A DNA stretch of 64,000 bases from an uncultured Roseburia sp. (GTDB lineage Bacteria > Bacillota > Clostridia > Lachnospirales > Lachnospiraceae), in NCBI GenBank assembly GCA_947062675.1, contig CAMSQM010000007.1, positions 19,605 to 83,604 on the forward strand, read 5' to 3'. This document shows positions 22,231 to 30,247 of this stretch, one piece after another. The position numbers and the translations under genes are program-made. The notes under the pieces were generated by a model, which was not told the origin of the DNA, searched no databases, and was given only the letters and a program-made list of their open reading frames with translations. Every line of letters begins with the position of its first letter. The first letter of the stretch is position 1.

Positions 22231-22268
22231 AAGCCCCCTGTATCATTTTTCCGGTACAGGGGGCTTTG
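22231..22268 (+). terminator. Terminator of the oxidoreductase/isomerase operon
   Basis: AAGCCCCCTGTA (22231-22242) pairs perfectly with TACAGGGGGCTT (22255-22266), 12-base loop, followed by TGTGTG with few T residues. The A run on the left arm would make it work on the minus strand as well, for fruK. Confidence 0.8.
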
Positions 22269-22317
22269 TGTGTATGGAATAATTTTTCTGAACAAACATT
22301 TTCTGATGAAACATTTC

Positions 22318-23250
22318 TTATATTTTCCGAAATACCACTCTGGGAATCAGCTTCTCGATGAGATCATATCCGGCTGCCTGCGTGCCACTGCACGTAACGC
22401 TGGCTGCCCCTGCTGCCATGGAAAGACATATGGTTTTTTCAGGACTTAAGCCGGATTCTTCCGCAACTGCAAGAGCGGCCACCATGCTGTCCCCGGCGCC
22501 GACAGTACTTCTGACCAAAACGTCGGGTCCTTCCGCGTAAACTGCTGTATTTTCTGATAAATATACGGCACCCCTGCTGCCCATGGAAACAACGATTTTA
22601 GCGATGCCATACTCTTTCATAACTTTTAGCGCCGCCGTCTTTATTTCCTCCGGTGTCGGGAGGGGCTGTCCCAGCAGCCCGGATAACTCATGATGATTAG
22701 GCTTGATCAGGTATGGAGCCGCCTGAATGCCTGCCGCCAGAAGTTCTCCTTCCGCGTCCAGAATGACTTTCGCGCCTGTTTTTTTGCAGGCGCTTACCCA
22801 GGTGCGGTAGGTGTCCTGTGGAGCACCTTTTGGAACACTGCCAGAGATCACTACAATATCTTCAGCGGTCAGTTTTGTGAGCAGTTCCGTTAATAATCCG
22901 TTCAGGACATCTTCCGGCACAGCGGCGCCGGGTTCATTGAGATCCGTGTTTGTCCGGCAGACCGGATCAATAATTTTCAGATTCGTGCGGGTCTCTCCTT
23001 CCACAAACCGGAAACAGGTGTCAGTTACCATCCCTTTGAGTGAGTTCAGAATGCTGCGGCCGGTTTCTCCTCCGAGAATACCGGCTGCAACGCTCCTGCT
23101 GCCAAGGTTATGGATTACCCTGGAAACATTGATTCCCTTTCCGCCCGGATCCGTGCGTATGGACGTGATTCGGTTGACACTGTTGATTTTCAGGGAGGGA
23201 ATCTCAATGGTTTTATCCAGTGCCGGATTCAGTGTAATCGTGAAAATCAT
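22318..23250 (-). CDS. fruK: 1-phosphofructokinase (PfkB family)
   Basis: 310 residues, normal for FruK/LacC. It begins FTITLNPALDKT, has the sugar-binding PGGKGINVSRVIHNLG segment and ends with the PfkB signature STVGAGDSMVAALA, containing the catalytic aspartate. The enzyme phosphorylates fructose 1-phosphate to fructose 1,6-bisphosphate; tagatose-6-phosphate kinase is the closest alternative. No fructose PTS gene is adjacent. It starts 18 bases after the MATE exporter gene on the same strand, so both are probably transcribed from the MATE promoter. Confidence 0.85.
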   Translation of the reverse strand: MIFTITLNPALDKTIEIPSLKINSVNRITSIRTDPGGKGINVSRVIHNLGSRSVAAGILGGETGRSILNSLKGMVTDTCFRFVEGETRTNLKIIDPVCRTNTDLNEPGAAVPEDVLNGLLTELLTKLTAEDIVVISGSVPKGAPQDTYRTWVSACKKTGAKVILDAEGELLAAGIQAAPYLIKPNHHELSGLLGQPLPTPEEIKTAALKVMKEYGIAKIVVSMGSRGAVYLSENTAVYAEGPDVLVRSTVGAGDSMVAALAVAEESGLSPEKTICLSMAAGAASVTCSGTQAAGYDLIEKLIPRVVFRKI

Positions 23251-23268
23251 GAAATATCTCCTCCGGGT

Positions 23269-24645
23269 TTACTTTCCTTTTTCTTCGGCGCCTCTGTCCA
23301 GAATACCATTCAGCCGCATAAAGAGCATGGAACCGGTAACGGTGGCAGCCACAATATCACTGACCGGTTCGGCTAAAAAGACGCCGAATACCTGGTTGGG
23401 GAGAATGTGCGGTAAAATAAAAATGAGAGGAATCAGCAGAACAAGCTTTCGCAGGCACGCCATCAGAAGACTGATTTTTGCCTGTCCCAGCGCCATAAAT
23501 GTCTGCTGGCAGGCAATCTGCACGCCGGTTGAAAAAATTCCAGCCATATAAATCCGCATCGTCCAGACAGTATAATCGACAAGTGCGGAATCGCTGCTGA
23601 AAATACCTGCGAAAACCTGCGGAAAAACCATCAGCAGAATCCACATCAGCACTGTAAAGCATACACAGGCAGAAAACTGGCAGCGGAAAGCCTGTTTTAC
23701 GCGGTCTTTTTTTCCTGCTCCGAAGTTGAAGCTCATAATCGGCTGTCCGCCCTGGCAGATTCCCTGCAGCGGCAGCATTACCAGCTGACTGCAGGATGAA
23801 ATGATCGTCATTGCGCCCACTGCGATATCCCCGCCATAACGGGAAAGACTGCTGTTAAAGCTGATATTTAATATACTTTCGGTGCTGAGCATGACAAATG
23901 TGGAAATCCCAAGCGCCAGACAGGGGAGAATCACTTCCGGAACCAGCTTCATACTGGAGAGACTGAGGCGGATCAGGGATTTCGGACCTGTCAGAAAACG
24001 AAGAACCCACACTGCGCTGACAGCCTGACTTATCACGGTGGCGACTGCAGCTCCCTGAACACCCATCCCGAGTCCGAAAATAAGGATCGGATCCAGAATA
24101 ATATTACAGATGGCACCAACTACAGTCGTTATCATACTGATTTTTGCAAATCCCTGTGTTGTGATAAAAGGATTCAGACCCATCACAATCATTACAAACA
24201 CGGTTCCGAGAATGTAAATGCGCGAATAGGAGAGAGCGTAGGGCAGAGTTACATCACTGGCGCCGAACAGTCGCAGCATCTGCGGTGCAAATATGTAAAA
24301 GAGAATCGTCAGCAACGCAGTAAAAATCAGAAGCACGGAAAAACAGTTTCCCAGAATCTTTTGTGCGTTTTCATGATCATTTCGTCCCATTGCGATGGCC
24401 GCCCGCGGGGCGCCGCCGGAACCTGCCAGCATGGCGAAAGCATTTATCATCATTAAGATAGGTAAAAAAAGGCCTACTCCTGTAAGAGCAGATGCGCCTG
24501 CATCCGGGATGTGGCCGATATAAATGCGGTCGACAATATTGTAGAGCATGTTGATAAGCTGTGCGACAACGGCGGGGATGGCCAGGTTAAGCATCAGTTT
24601 TGGGATGCTTCCGGTTCCCATATCCTGTTTTGTTTGTTGTGACAT
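23269..24645 (-). CDS. MATE family multidrug/metabolite exporter
   Basis: 458 residues with about 12 hydrophobic segments in two similar halves. The family starts with an LNLAIPAVVAQLINMLYN segment and NIVDRIYIGHIPDAGASAL; GQPIMSFNFGAGKKDRVKQAF marks the second half. MATE proteins export cationic drugs or metabolites using Na+ or H+ gradients. AGGAGGAAAA precedes the start on the minus strand. Its substrate cannot be read from the sequence; the linked fruK gene gives no obvious clue. Confidence 0.9.
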   Translation of the reverse strand: MSQQTKQDMGTGSIPKLMLNLAIPAVVAQLINMLYNIVDRIYIGHIPDAGASALTGVGLFLPILMMINAFAMLAGSGGAPRAAIAMGRNDHENAQKILGNCFSVLLIFTALLTILFYIFAPQMLRLFGASDVTLPYALSYSRIYILGTVFVMIVMGLNPFITTQGFAKISMITTVVGAICNIILDPILIFGLGMGVQGAAVATVISQAVSAVWVLRFLTGPKSLIRLSLSSMKLVPEVILPCLALGISTFVMLSTESILNISFNSSLSRYGGDIAVGAMTIISSCSQLVMLPLQGICQGGQPIMSFNFGAGKKDRVKQAFRCQFSACVCFTVLMWILLMVFPQVFAGIFSSDSALVDYTVWTMRIYMAGIFSTGVQIACQQTFMALGQAKISLLMACLRKLVLLIPLIFILPHILPNQVFGVFLAEPVSDIVAATVTGSMLFMRLNGILDRGAEEKGK

Positions 24646-24695
24646 TCGTTTTCCTCCTTTTGTTTCCTAAAGTATAATCCTGTGATCTGTATTAA

Positions 24696-24724
24696 ATTGT
24701 AACAGAACCAGAACAGAATCACAA
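24696..24724 (-). promoter_or_regulatory. Sigma-A promoter of the MATE-fruK unit
   Basis: On the minus strand TTGTGA and TACAAT are exactly 17 bases apart, about 50 bases before the MATE start. Together with the plus-strand promoter at 24868 it fills the 315-base gap 24646-24961, in which I see no gene. Confidence 0.65.
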
Positions 24725-24867
24725 CTGTTACAGATTTATAAATTGAGATGCCGACAAACCGCGATGCAGATATCACGATGCCGGAAGATCATTGTGCGGG
24801 CAGACTTGTGATACTGTAAGATGTGACGGATCTGCGACTGAAACATCAAATTTAACATGAAATAAGG

Positions 24868-24896
24868 TTTCAATCCTGTCAGGAATGTGATAAAAT
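24868..24896 (+). promoter_or_regulatory. Extended -10 promoter of the acidic repeat protein gene
   Basis: TAAAAT at 24891-24896 is preceded by TGA (extended -10) and, 17 bases upstream, by a weak TTTCAA. The start codon of the repeat protein lies 66 bases downstream. Confidence 0.55.
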
Positions 24897-24961
24897 AATT
24901 TAAGTACAGGCTGATTCGGCAGGTCGGCAGAATATGTAAAAACAGCGCAGGGGGTATTGAT

Positions 24962-27526
24962 ATGGACAGGAACGATTCATTGACACCGCAGAAAGCAAAA
25001 TATAAAAATATGCTTCCAATTCTCATTCCGGCATTGCTGGCGGTGCTGCTTATCGTTGCGGAGCTCTATGTGATGATTCAGAAACCTGGAAATCTGGTCG
25101 GAATGGCTGGAATTGCCGTAGTGCTTCTGGCCTGCGTGGCGGTGCTGATCAGCGCGGTTTTAAAAGAAGCCGCCCGCAGCAGGGAAGAGATTATACAGGG
25201 CAGACAGGAAAGCAGGGAACAGTTTGAAAATACAGCCAGATCGGAAAAAGCAGCTTATCTTCTTCTGAAAAAAACGTACGGCCTTCTGACAGAGATGGAT
25301 GAGACGATTCAGACAGACCGGACAGATGAGATTATTTCTGCCCAGAAAAAGCTCTCGAAAGTGATTATCAGGAGAAATAAGGAAAATACGGATGCTCTCC
25401 TCAACTCGAACGACAGAGTGGTCGAGAAGCTGACAGAAGTCTGCGATATTGACCGGAAGGATCCTGCAGAATTTTTTGACAGACAGCGGGAATATCTGGA
25501 TGAATCCATGAAAGCTCTTATGAAGCAGCAGGAAGAGTTTGCGCGCCGGCAGGAGGAGTTTGCCTCGCAGCAGCAGCAGTTTTTTTCCGGCATCAGGCAG
25601 ATGGAGCAGAATCTGAAAAGAGAGATTCTGTCGGTTGAGGATTACATGAATTCCGTGCAGGAACAGATAGCAGAACATCAGAAAGAACTGATCAGTTCTG
25701 TGAGGGATGCTGTTTCGGCAGGATCGCCGGTTCAGCCCGCATCCCGGACTGAGACGGATTCCTTCGCTGATACAGGGTATAGTGAAGAAGAGCTCATGGA
25801 GGAACCTGTATTTGATTTTGGTTTTGATGCAGATTTCGTGGCGGAAGCTGAAGAAGCAGATGAGCATGAGCCGGATTTCGGTCTGGATGCCGGATTTGAA
25901 GCAGAGAGAGAACCGGACGAGGAGCCGGCGCTGGATTTTGACAGGGATATTATTTTTGGCCTGGACGAGGATCCGGACGAAACAGAAGCGTCTGATTATG
26001 CTTCTGATAACGATGCCGGCCTGAATGAAGATTTTAGTATGGATCCGGATTTTAGCGTGGATGCAGATTTCAGTGAGAATGCCGGATTTGAAGAGGAGCC
26101 GGAGAAAAGTCCGGATGAGATGCCGGATTTTGGAGAAGGGCTCAGTTTCGGAGCAGAGCCGGGGTTTGCCCGGGGCAGCGATTTTGAGGAATCCGTAATG
26201 GATTCTGTCCAGGAAACGGGTTTCGGGGAACCGGTGCTGAATTTTAGTGAGGAGGCAGGTTCAGAAGAACCGGTACTGGATTTTAGTCAGGAGACAGGAA
26301 TTGAAGAGCCGGTACTGGATTTTAGTCAGGAGACAGGAATTGAAGAGCCGGTACTGGATTTTAGTCAGGAGACAGGAATTGAAGAGCCGGTGCTGGATTT
26401 TAGTCAGGAGACAGGAATTGAAGAGCCGGTGCTGGATTTTGGAACAGATATGTCTAATGAAGAAGAAAGCGTTTCGGATTTGGAGAGCGGCGGATTTGGA
26501 ACCGGTTTTGATTTTCAGTCAGATTTGTTTTCGCAGGATAATCCTGTACAGGATACAGAATATGAGGGAAACAGTCCGGAAAACGCTTTTGTGAGCATGG
26601 AGTCAGATCAGGAAACCGATGATTTTCTGATGGAAGGAATGCCGGAAGCGGAAATGTTCCGGATGCCGGAGTCGGTGGAAGAAGAAGTATCGCAGATGCC
26701 GGAAGCGCTGGAGGAGGCGGAAATGTTCCGGATGCCAGAGTCAGAAGAGGAGTCAGATAAACCGGAAGAACCAGAACCCTGGAAGATGCCGGAGCCGGAA
26801 GAGGTATCGCAGATGCCGGAGGGACCGGAGTTTTCACTGATGCCGGAGCCGGAAGAAGAGGTATCGCAGATGCCGGAGTCGCTGGAGGAAGCAGATATGT
26901 TCCGGATGCCGGAGTCAGAAGAGGAGTCAGGTAAACCGGAAGAACCAGAACTTTGGAAGATGCCGGAGCTGGAAGAGGCGGCGGAGGGACCGGAGTTTTC
27001 ACTGATGCCGGAGCCGGTGGAAGAAGAAGTATCGCAGATGCCGGAGGCACTGGAAGAGGCGGAAATGTTCCGAATGCCGGAGTCGCTGGAAGAAGAGATA
27101 TCACAGCCGGAGGAAGCGGACTGGAAGATGTCAGAGTCGGAAGAGGTATCGCAGATGCCGGAGTCGCTGGAGGAAGCAGATATGTTCCGGATGCCGGAGC
27201 CGCTGGAGGAGTCAGGTAAACCGGAAGAACCAGAACTTTGGAAGGTGGCGGAGCTGGAAGAAGCGGCAACACAGATACCGGGGGCGAAAGAGGAGCCGGA
27301 AGCGGCGGAAGAACCGGAAATGTCGCCGGAGATGAATATCGCGCGGGAATATTCCAGAATCAAGGAATTGATGCAGCAAAGGCCGATTCCAGAGAAAAAA
27401 CCGCAGGAGAAAGCTGCTGTGACAAAAGAAAAAGCGCCGGAAAAGCCGGGAATTTCGAGGAATTCATCCAATCCGAACAAGATGATGACTCCGGCGGAGA
27501 TTGCCGCTCTGATTGCGAGTCTGTAG
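24962..27526 (+). CDS. Membrane-anchored acidic repeat protein of unknown function
   Basis: 854 residues; I do not recognise a family. Two hydrophobic helices at about residues 17-39 and 42-66 would place the rest in the cytoplasm. Residues 70-240 are heptad-rich and coiled-coil-like (EEFARRQEEFASQQQQF). Residues 255-820 are very acidic and repetitive: DFG/DADF motifs, then near-identical 13-residue EEPVLDFSQETGI repeats, then many MPE and EEAEMFRMPES units. The final residues NKMMTPAEIAALIASL form a short hydrophobic helix that resembles the peptide motif LSQDEIDALL at the start of FliM/FliN-type proteins. A scaffold or tether is plausible. AT the 3' end lies a strong terminator. Confidence 0.7.
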   Translation: MDRNDSLTPQKAKYKNMLPILIPALLAVLLIVAELYVMIQKPGNLVGMAGIAVVLLACVAVLISAVLKEAARSREEIIQGRQESREQFENTARSEKAAYLLLKKTYGLLTEMDETIQTDRTDEIISAQKKLSKVIIRRNKENTDALLNSNDRVVEKLTEVCDIDRKDPAEFFDRQREYLDESMKALMKQQEEFARRQEEFASQQQQFFSGIRQMEQNLKREILSVEDYMNSVQEQIAEHQKELISSVRDAVSAGSPVQPASRTETDSFADTGYSEEELMEEPVFDFGFDADFVAEAEEADEHEPDFGLDAGFEAEREPDEEPALDFDRDIIFGLDEDPDETEASDYASDNDAGLNEDFSMDPDFSVDADFSENAGFEEEPEKSPDEMPDFGEGLSFGAEPGFARGSDFEESVMDSVQETGFGEPVLNFSEEAGSEEPVLDFSQETGIEEPVLDFSQETGIEEPVLDFSQETGIEEPVLDFSQETGIEEPVLDFGTDMSNEEESVSDLESGGFGTGFDFQSDLFSQDNPVQDTEYEGNSPENAFVSMESDQETDDFLMEGMPEAEMFRMPESVEEEVSQMPEALEEAEMFRMPESEEESDKPEEPEPWKMPEPEEVSQMPEGPEFSLMPEPEEEVSQMPESLEEADMFRMPESEEESGKPEEPELWKMPELEEAAEGPEFSLMPEPVEEEVSQMPEALEEAEMFRMPESLEEEISQPEEADWKMSESEEVSQMPESLEEADMFRMPEPLEESGKPEEPELWKVAELEEAATQIPGAKEEPEAAEEPEMSPEMNIAREYSRIKELMQQRPIPEKKPQEKAAVTKEKAPEKPGISRNSSNPNKMMTPAEIAALIASL
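26225..26443 (+). repeat. 39-bp tandem coding repeats (13-residue unit)
   Basis: Four nearly identical 39-base units run from 26264 to 26419, with a diverged copy before (26225-26263) and a partial one after. The unit begins GAAGAGCCGGTACTGGATTT and encodes EEPVLDFSQETGI. Units differ only at a few third positions, so the array is recent and should vary in length between strains by slippage or recombination. Confidence 0.95.
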
Positions 27527-27542
27527 ATAAAGAAAGAATAGG

Positions 27543-27569
27543 AAAAGGGGCCACAGGCCCCTTTTTTTT
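27543..27569 (+). terminator. Bidirectional terminator between the repeat protein gene and pepT
   Basis: AAAAGGGGCC (27543-27552) and GGCCCCTTTT form a perfect 10-bp stem with a 3-base loop, followed by an eight-T run. The A run on the left arm lets it also end the convergent pepT transcript. Confidence 0.93.
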
Positions 27570-27601
27570 CAGGTAATATTGTATTTCAGATTATGAATTC
27601 T

Positions 27602-28837
27602 TCAGGTCTCTGCTGTAATAGTTACGATTTCGCGTATGATCTGTACCGCTGTCTCCATTCCTTCCACACTGATATGTTCGTATGGACCGTGGAATCCATA
27701 GCCGCCGGTTCCCAGATTAGGGCAGGGCAGCCCCATAAAGCTGAGTCTTCCACCGTCCGTACCGCCGCGAATGGGTCTTGAGAGAGGTGTGAGGCCGGCC
27801 TTTGTTATCGCTTTCTCGGCTATGGTGACAATATATTTATGTTTTTCGATTACTTCGAGCATATTGGAATAGGAATCGGTAATTCTGAGTGTGACCGTGC
27901 CCTTTCCATATTTGCGGTTCATCTCGATTTCAAGGGCGCGAAGCTTGTCCAGTCTGAGCTCGAAGGACTGTTTATCGTGATCGCGCACGATGTAGGAGAG
28001 GGAAGCGGAGCTTACATTTCCGAAGATGTCTGTCAGGTGAAAAAATCCCTGCCGCCCCTGTGTGTGGGAGGGCGTCTCAGAATGAGGAAGGAGGGATTGG
28101 ATCTCGCAGGCTATCAGCGCGGCGTTGACCATGATGTCTTTTGCCTCTCCGGGATGGACATTGACACCGCGGATAGTAAAATCAGCGCCTGCCGCATTAA
28201 AGTTCTCATAGGCGATCTCTCCCTCATAGTCACCGTCCAGCGTATAGGCAAACGCTGCCTGAAAGTAGTCGAGATCAAAGAGATCCGCTCCGCATCCTAT
28301 CTCCTCATCTGGGGTAAAGCCGACCCAGATATCGCCGTGTGGTTGTCCGGAAGCTATGATTTCCTCCAGTGCGGTCATAATTTCAGCAACTCCGGCTTTG
28401 TCGTCGGCGCCGAGCAGGGTGGTTCCGTCCGTTGTGATCAGGGTGCGGCCCTTTAATGTGGCAAGAGATGGAAAATCGGATACTTTCAGGTAGTCGCCGC
28501 TTCCGGCAAGCAGGATGTCGCCTCCGTCATAATCGGGAATAATCTGTGGCTTCACGGCTTCTCCGTCATAATCGGGGGAGGTGTCCATATGGGAAATAAA
28601 TCCTATGGCTTTTTTGTCCTCGCAGCCTGTGGTGGCGGGAAGCAGCCCGTAAACATAGCAGTGATCTGTCAGTATCACTTTTTTCAGTCCAAGGGCGTTT
28701 AGCTCATCCCTGAGGACCCGGCCAAGTTCAAACTGGCGGTCCGTGGATGGAATTCTGACGGCGCCGTCTGTGGAATGATTATCATCAGAAGTAGTCCAGT
28801 AAGAGACATATTTTAAAAAACGGTCTTTTACATTCAT
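27602..28837 (-). CDS. pepT: Peptidase T (tripeptide aminopeptidase)
   Basis: 411 residues, full length for PepT, an M20 family dizinc aminopeptidase that removes the N-terminal residue of tripeptides in the cytoplasm. Metal-site motifs are present: SHMDTSPDYDG, GADDKAGVAEIMTALE with the bridging aspartate, PDEEIGCGAD with the general-base glutamate, TLDGDYEGE and the C-terminal GGTDGGRLSFMG and GGYGFHGPYEHIS. AAGGAGG precedes the start. It stands alone between a bidirectional terminator and its own promoter. Confidence 0.96.
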   Translation of the reverse strand: MNVKDRFLKYVSYWTTSDDNHSTDGAVRIPSTDRQFELGRVLRDELNALGLKKVILTDHCYVYGLLPATTGCEDKKAIGFISHMDTSPDYDGEAVKPQIIPDYDGGDILLAGSGDYLKVSDFPSLATLKGRTLITTDGTTLLGADDKAGVAEIMTALEEIIASGQPHGDIWVGFTPDEEIGCGADLFDLDYFQAAFAYTLDGDYEGEIAYENFNAAGADFTIRGVNVHPGEAKDIMVNAALIACEIQSLLPHSETPSHTQGRQGFFHLTDIFGNVSSASLSYIVRDHDKQSFELRLDKLRALEIEMNRKYGKGTVTLRITDSYSNMLEVIEKHKYIVTIAEKAITKAGLTPLSRPIRGGTDGGRLSFMGLPCPNLGTGGYGFHGPYEHISVEGMETAVQIIREIVTITAET

Positions 28838-28891
28838 ACAGGAACCTCCTTAATACTGGTAAATTTTCATGTGTGAATTATATCCTGTGGT

Positions 28892-28900
28892 ATTATACCA
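28892..28900 (-). promoter_or_regulatory. Extended -10 promoter of pepT
   Basis: On the minus strand TGGTATAAT gives a perfect -10 box with the TG extension about 55 bases before the pepT start; no good -35 hexamer is seen at 17 bases. Confidence 0.45.
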
Positions 28901-28944
28901 TATTGTACCAGAAAAGAAAAATTAAAAAAAATATAAAAAATATG

Positions 28945-28973
28945 TTGCAATTCTTAAAAAAGTGTTATATAAT
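28945..28973 (+). promoter_or_regulatory. Sigma-A promoter of tRNA-Lys
   Basis: TTGCAA and a perfect TATAAT stand 17 bases apart, about 38 bases before the tRNA 5' end. The sequence upstream is A/T tract rich, which could act as an UP element. Confidence 0.85.
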
Positions 28974-29011
28974 AAGTCTTGTCCTTAAGAAATACAGGGA
29001 CAGCAAAAAAA

Positions 29012-29084
29012 GCGCCACTAGCTCAGCTGGAAGAGCACCTGACTCTTAATCAGGGTGTCCAGGGTTCGAGCCCCTGGTGGCGCA
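29012..29084 (+). tRNA. tRNA-Lys (anticodon CTT)
   Basis: A 73-base cloverleaf: acceptor GCGCCAC/GTGGCGC with discriminator A, D stem GCTC/GAGC, anticodon stem CCTGA/TCAGG with loop CTCTTAA giving anticodon CTT, and T stem CAGGG/CCCTG with loop TTCGAGC. It reads the lysine codon AAG. The CCA end is not encoded and would be added after processing. Confidence 0.97.
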
Positions 29085-29126
29085 TTCAAAAGTGTTATTT
29101 ACAGAAGATAAATACGCTATAAAGTA

Positions 29127-29172
29127 CTAATGATGAAGCAGTCAGGCTCGTTGTTAGTGCTTTTTTTTTGCA
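29127..29172 (+). terminator. Terminator of the tRNA-Lys transcript
   Basis: AGTACTAAT near 29131 can pair with TTAGTGCT just before a nine-T run (29161-29169), with G-T pairs and a loop of about 20 bases. It lies about 45 bases downstream of the tRNA. Confidence 0.75.
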
Positions 29173-29218
29173 GAAAACCGTCTCTGTCATACTTTGTGTG
29201 ATAAAGGCGGTTTTCTGC
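29170..29218. repeat. 11-bp perfect inverted repeat
   Basis: GCAGAAAACCG (29170-29180) and CGGTTTTCTGC (29208-29218) form a perfect stem with a 27-base loop directly after the T run of the tRNA terminator. No T run follows it. Its role is unknown; it separates the tRNA unit from the tandem repeat that follows. Confidence 0.7.
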
Positions 29219-29256
29219 GACTGAGCATGTCCGAAACTAAGAGAATATCTTCTGGA

Positions 29257-29404
29257 GATCAGAAACCTGACTGCTGAGAGAGTATCTGGGAGCGATCAGA
29301 AACCTGACTGCTGAGAGAGTATCTGGGAGCGATCAGAAAACTGATTGCTGAGAGAGTATCTTCGGGCGATCAGAAAACTGATTGCTGAGAGATCATCTCT
29401 CAGC
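29257..29404. repeat. 37-bp tandem repeat, four copies, downstream of trmB
   Basis: Copies begin at 29257, 29294, 29331 and 29368 (each GATCAGAAA followed by AC/CTGA-TGCTGAGAGA), spaced exactly 37 bases; a diverged copy may precede at about 29220. Each unit contains CTGATTGCTGAGAGA or a near match, which is the reverse complement of the last five codons of trmB. The array abuts the trmB stop codon and has no unique spacers, so it is not a CRISPR array. Confidence 0.9.
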
Positions 29405-29410
29405 AATCAG
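29378..29410 (-). terminator. 15-bp perfect hairpin at the trmB stop codon
   Basis: CTGATTGCTGAGAGA (29378-29392) and its exact reverse complement (29396-29410) leave a 3-base loop that is the trmB stop codon. The right arm encodes the last five trmB residues. No T run follows on the minus strand, so it may cause pausing or protect the message end rather than act as a classical terminator. Confidence 0.5.
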
Positions 29411-30031
29411 TTTGCAGATAGGATTACCCATCGAGGAAAATTTTTCTTCATATTCTGTCATAATATTTCCCTCATTCATAGCAGGATCGTGGTGAAGATC
29501 GCGGGTAAAAGCGCGGATTTTCCAGCCACATTCGTTTAGTTCTTCCATGGAAAACATGAAAAGATTCTGATTATCCGTCTTAAATTCGATACAGCCATTC
29601 CCGGCAAGAATGCGGTCATAACGTGCCAGAAACTGCCGTGATGTAAGTCGTCTTCCGGCATGTCTGTCTTTTGGCCATGGATCAGAAAAGTTCAGATAGA
29701 TTCGTTCTACTTCTCCCGTGGCAAACACGCTGTCAATATCTGACGCGTCCATGCAGAGAAATCTGAGATTGGGCACAGACAGCTGTTCCATCTTCTGGAT
29801 TGCGCGATAGAGGACGCTGGAATAGCGTTCGATTCCAATGTAGCTGATCCCGGGATTCAAAACTGCAGAATCCATCAGAAAACGTCCTTTTCCCATTCCG
29901 ATTTCGATGTGAAGCGGTTGTGAGGCAGGAAAAAGGTCCTGCCAGTGTCCCTGATGTTCCTGTGGTTCGCCGATGCAGAAAGCACTGTTTCTGATTGCTT
30001 CGTCGGCGCAGGGAATATTTCGGAGTCTCAT
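29393..30031 (-). CDS. trmB: tRNA (guanine-N7-)-methyltransferase
   Basis: 212 residues. The SAM-binding motif EIGMGKGRFLMDSA lies near residue 43 and the family hallmark NFSDPWPKDRHAGRRLTS near residue 115; FKTDNQNLFMFSMEEL and the tail TEYEEKFSSMGNPI complete the fold. TrmB methylates G46 in the variable loop of tRNAs. Its neighbourhood with a tRNA gene is probably chance. The end of the gene (KLIAER) is the apparent source of the tandem repeat that lies just beyond the stop. Confidence 0.96.
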   Translation of the reverse strand: MRLRNIPCADEAIRNSAFCIGEPQEHQGHWQDLFPASQPLHIEIGMGKGRFLMDSAVLNPGISYIGIERYSSVLYRAIQKMEQLSVPNLRFLCMDASDIDSVFATGEVERIYLNFSDPWPKDRHAGRRLTSRQFLARYDRILAGNGCIEFKTDNQNLFMFSMEELNECGWKIRAFTRDLHHDPAMNEGNIMTEYEEKFSSMGNPICKLIAER

Positions 30032-30150
30032 GTGAAAAACCTCATTTCATTCTGGCTGCGGACAGCCGGTTAAATTCGAGAATATCATGTTTGTCTGCAG
30101 ATTACAAGAGAGTGTTCAGAATTAATTAAGACTTTTGGAAAGAAAAATGG

Positions 30151-30179
30151 TTGCATGTATTTTTTGGGAAGATTATACT
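30151..30179 (+). promoter_or_regulatory. Sigma-A promoter of the DD-carboxypeptidase gene
   Basis: TTGCAT and TATACT are 17 bases apart, about 70 bases upstream of the carboxypeptidase start. Confidence 0.75.
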
Positions 30180-30247
30180 GATACTAAAATCAGTCTTTAC
30201 GATAGTGGTTTCTGAAAACGCCCTGATAAACGGAAATGGAGTGGGAA

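Noticed and set aside
22811..23551. 246-codon plus-strand frame opposite fruK and the MATE gene
   Set aside because: It spans two real genes on the other strand, has no start signals and its protein is Ser/Arg-rich without family similarity.
26454..27480. Long open frames on the minus strand (272 and 290 codons) opposite the acidic repeat protein
   Set aside because: They are mirror frames of the MPE/EEP repeats, giving Ser- or Pro/Leu-rich sequences with no ribosome site or family similarity. The plus-strand protein has a promoter, coiled coil and terminator.
29257..29404. Tandem repeats that could be taken for a CRISPR array
   Set aside because: The 37-bp units follow each other directly with no unique spacers, no cas genes are nearby and each unit carries a fragment of the trmB end. 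It is a simple tandem repeat.
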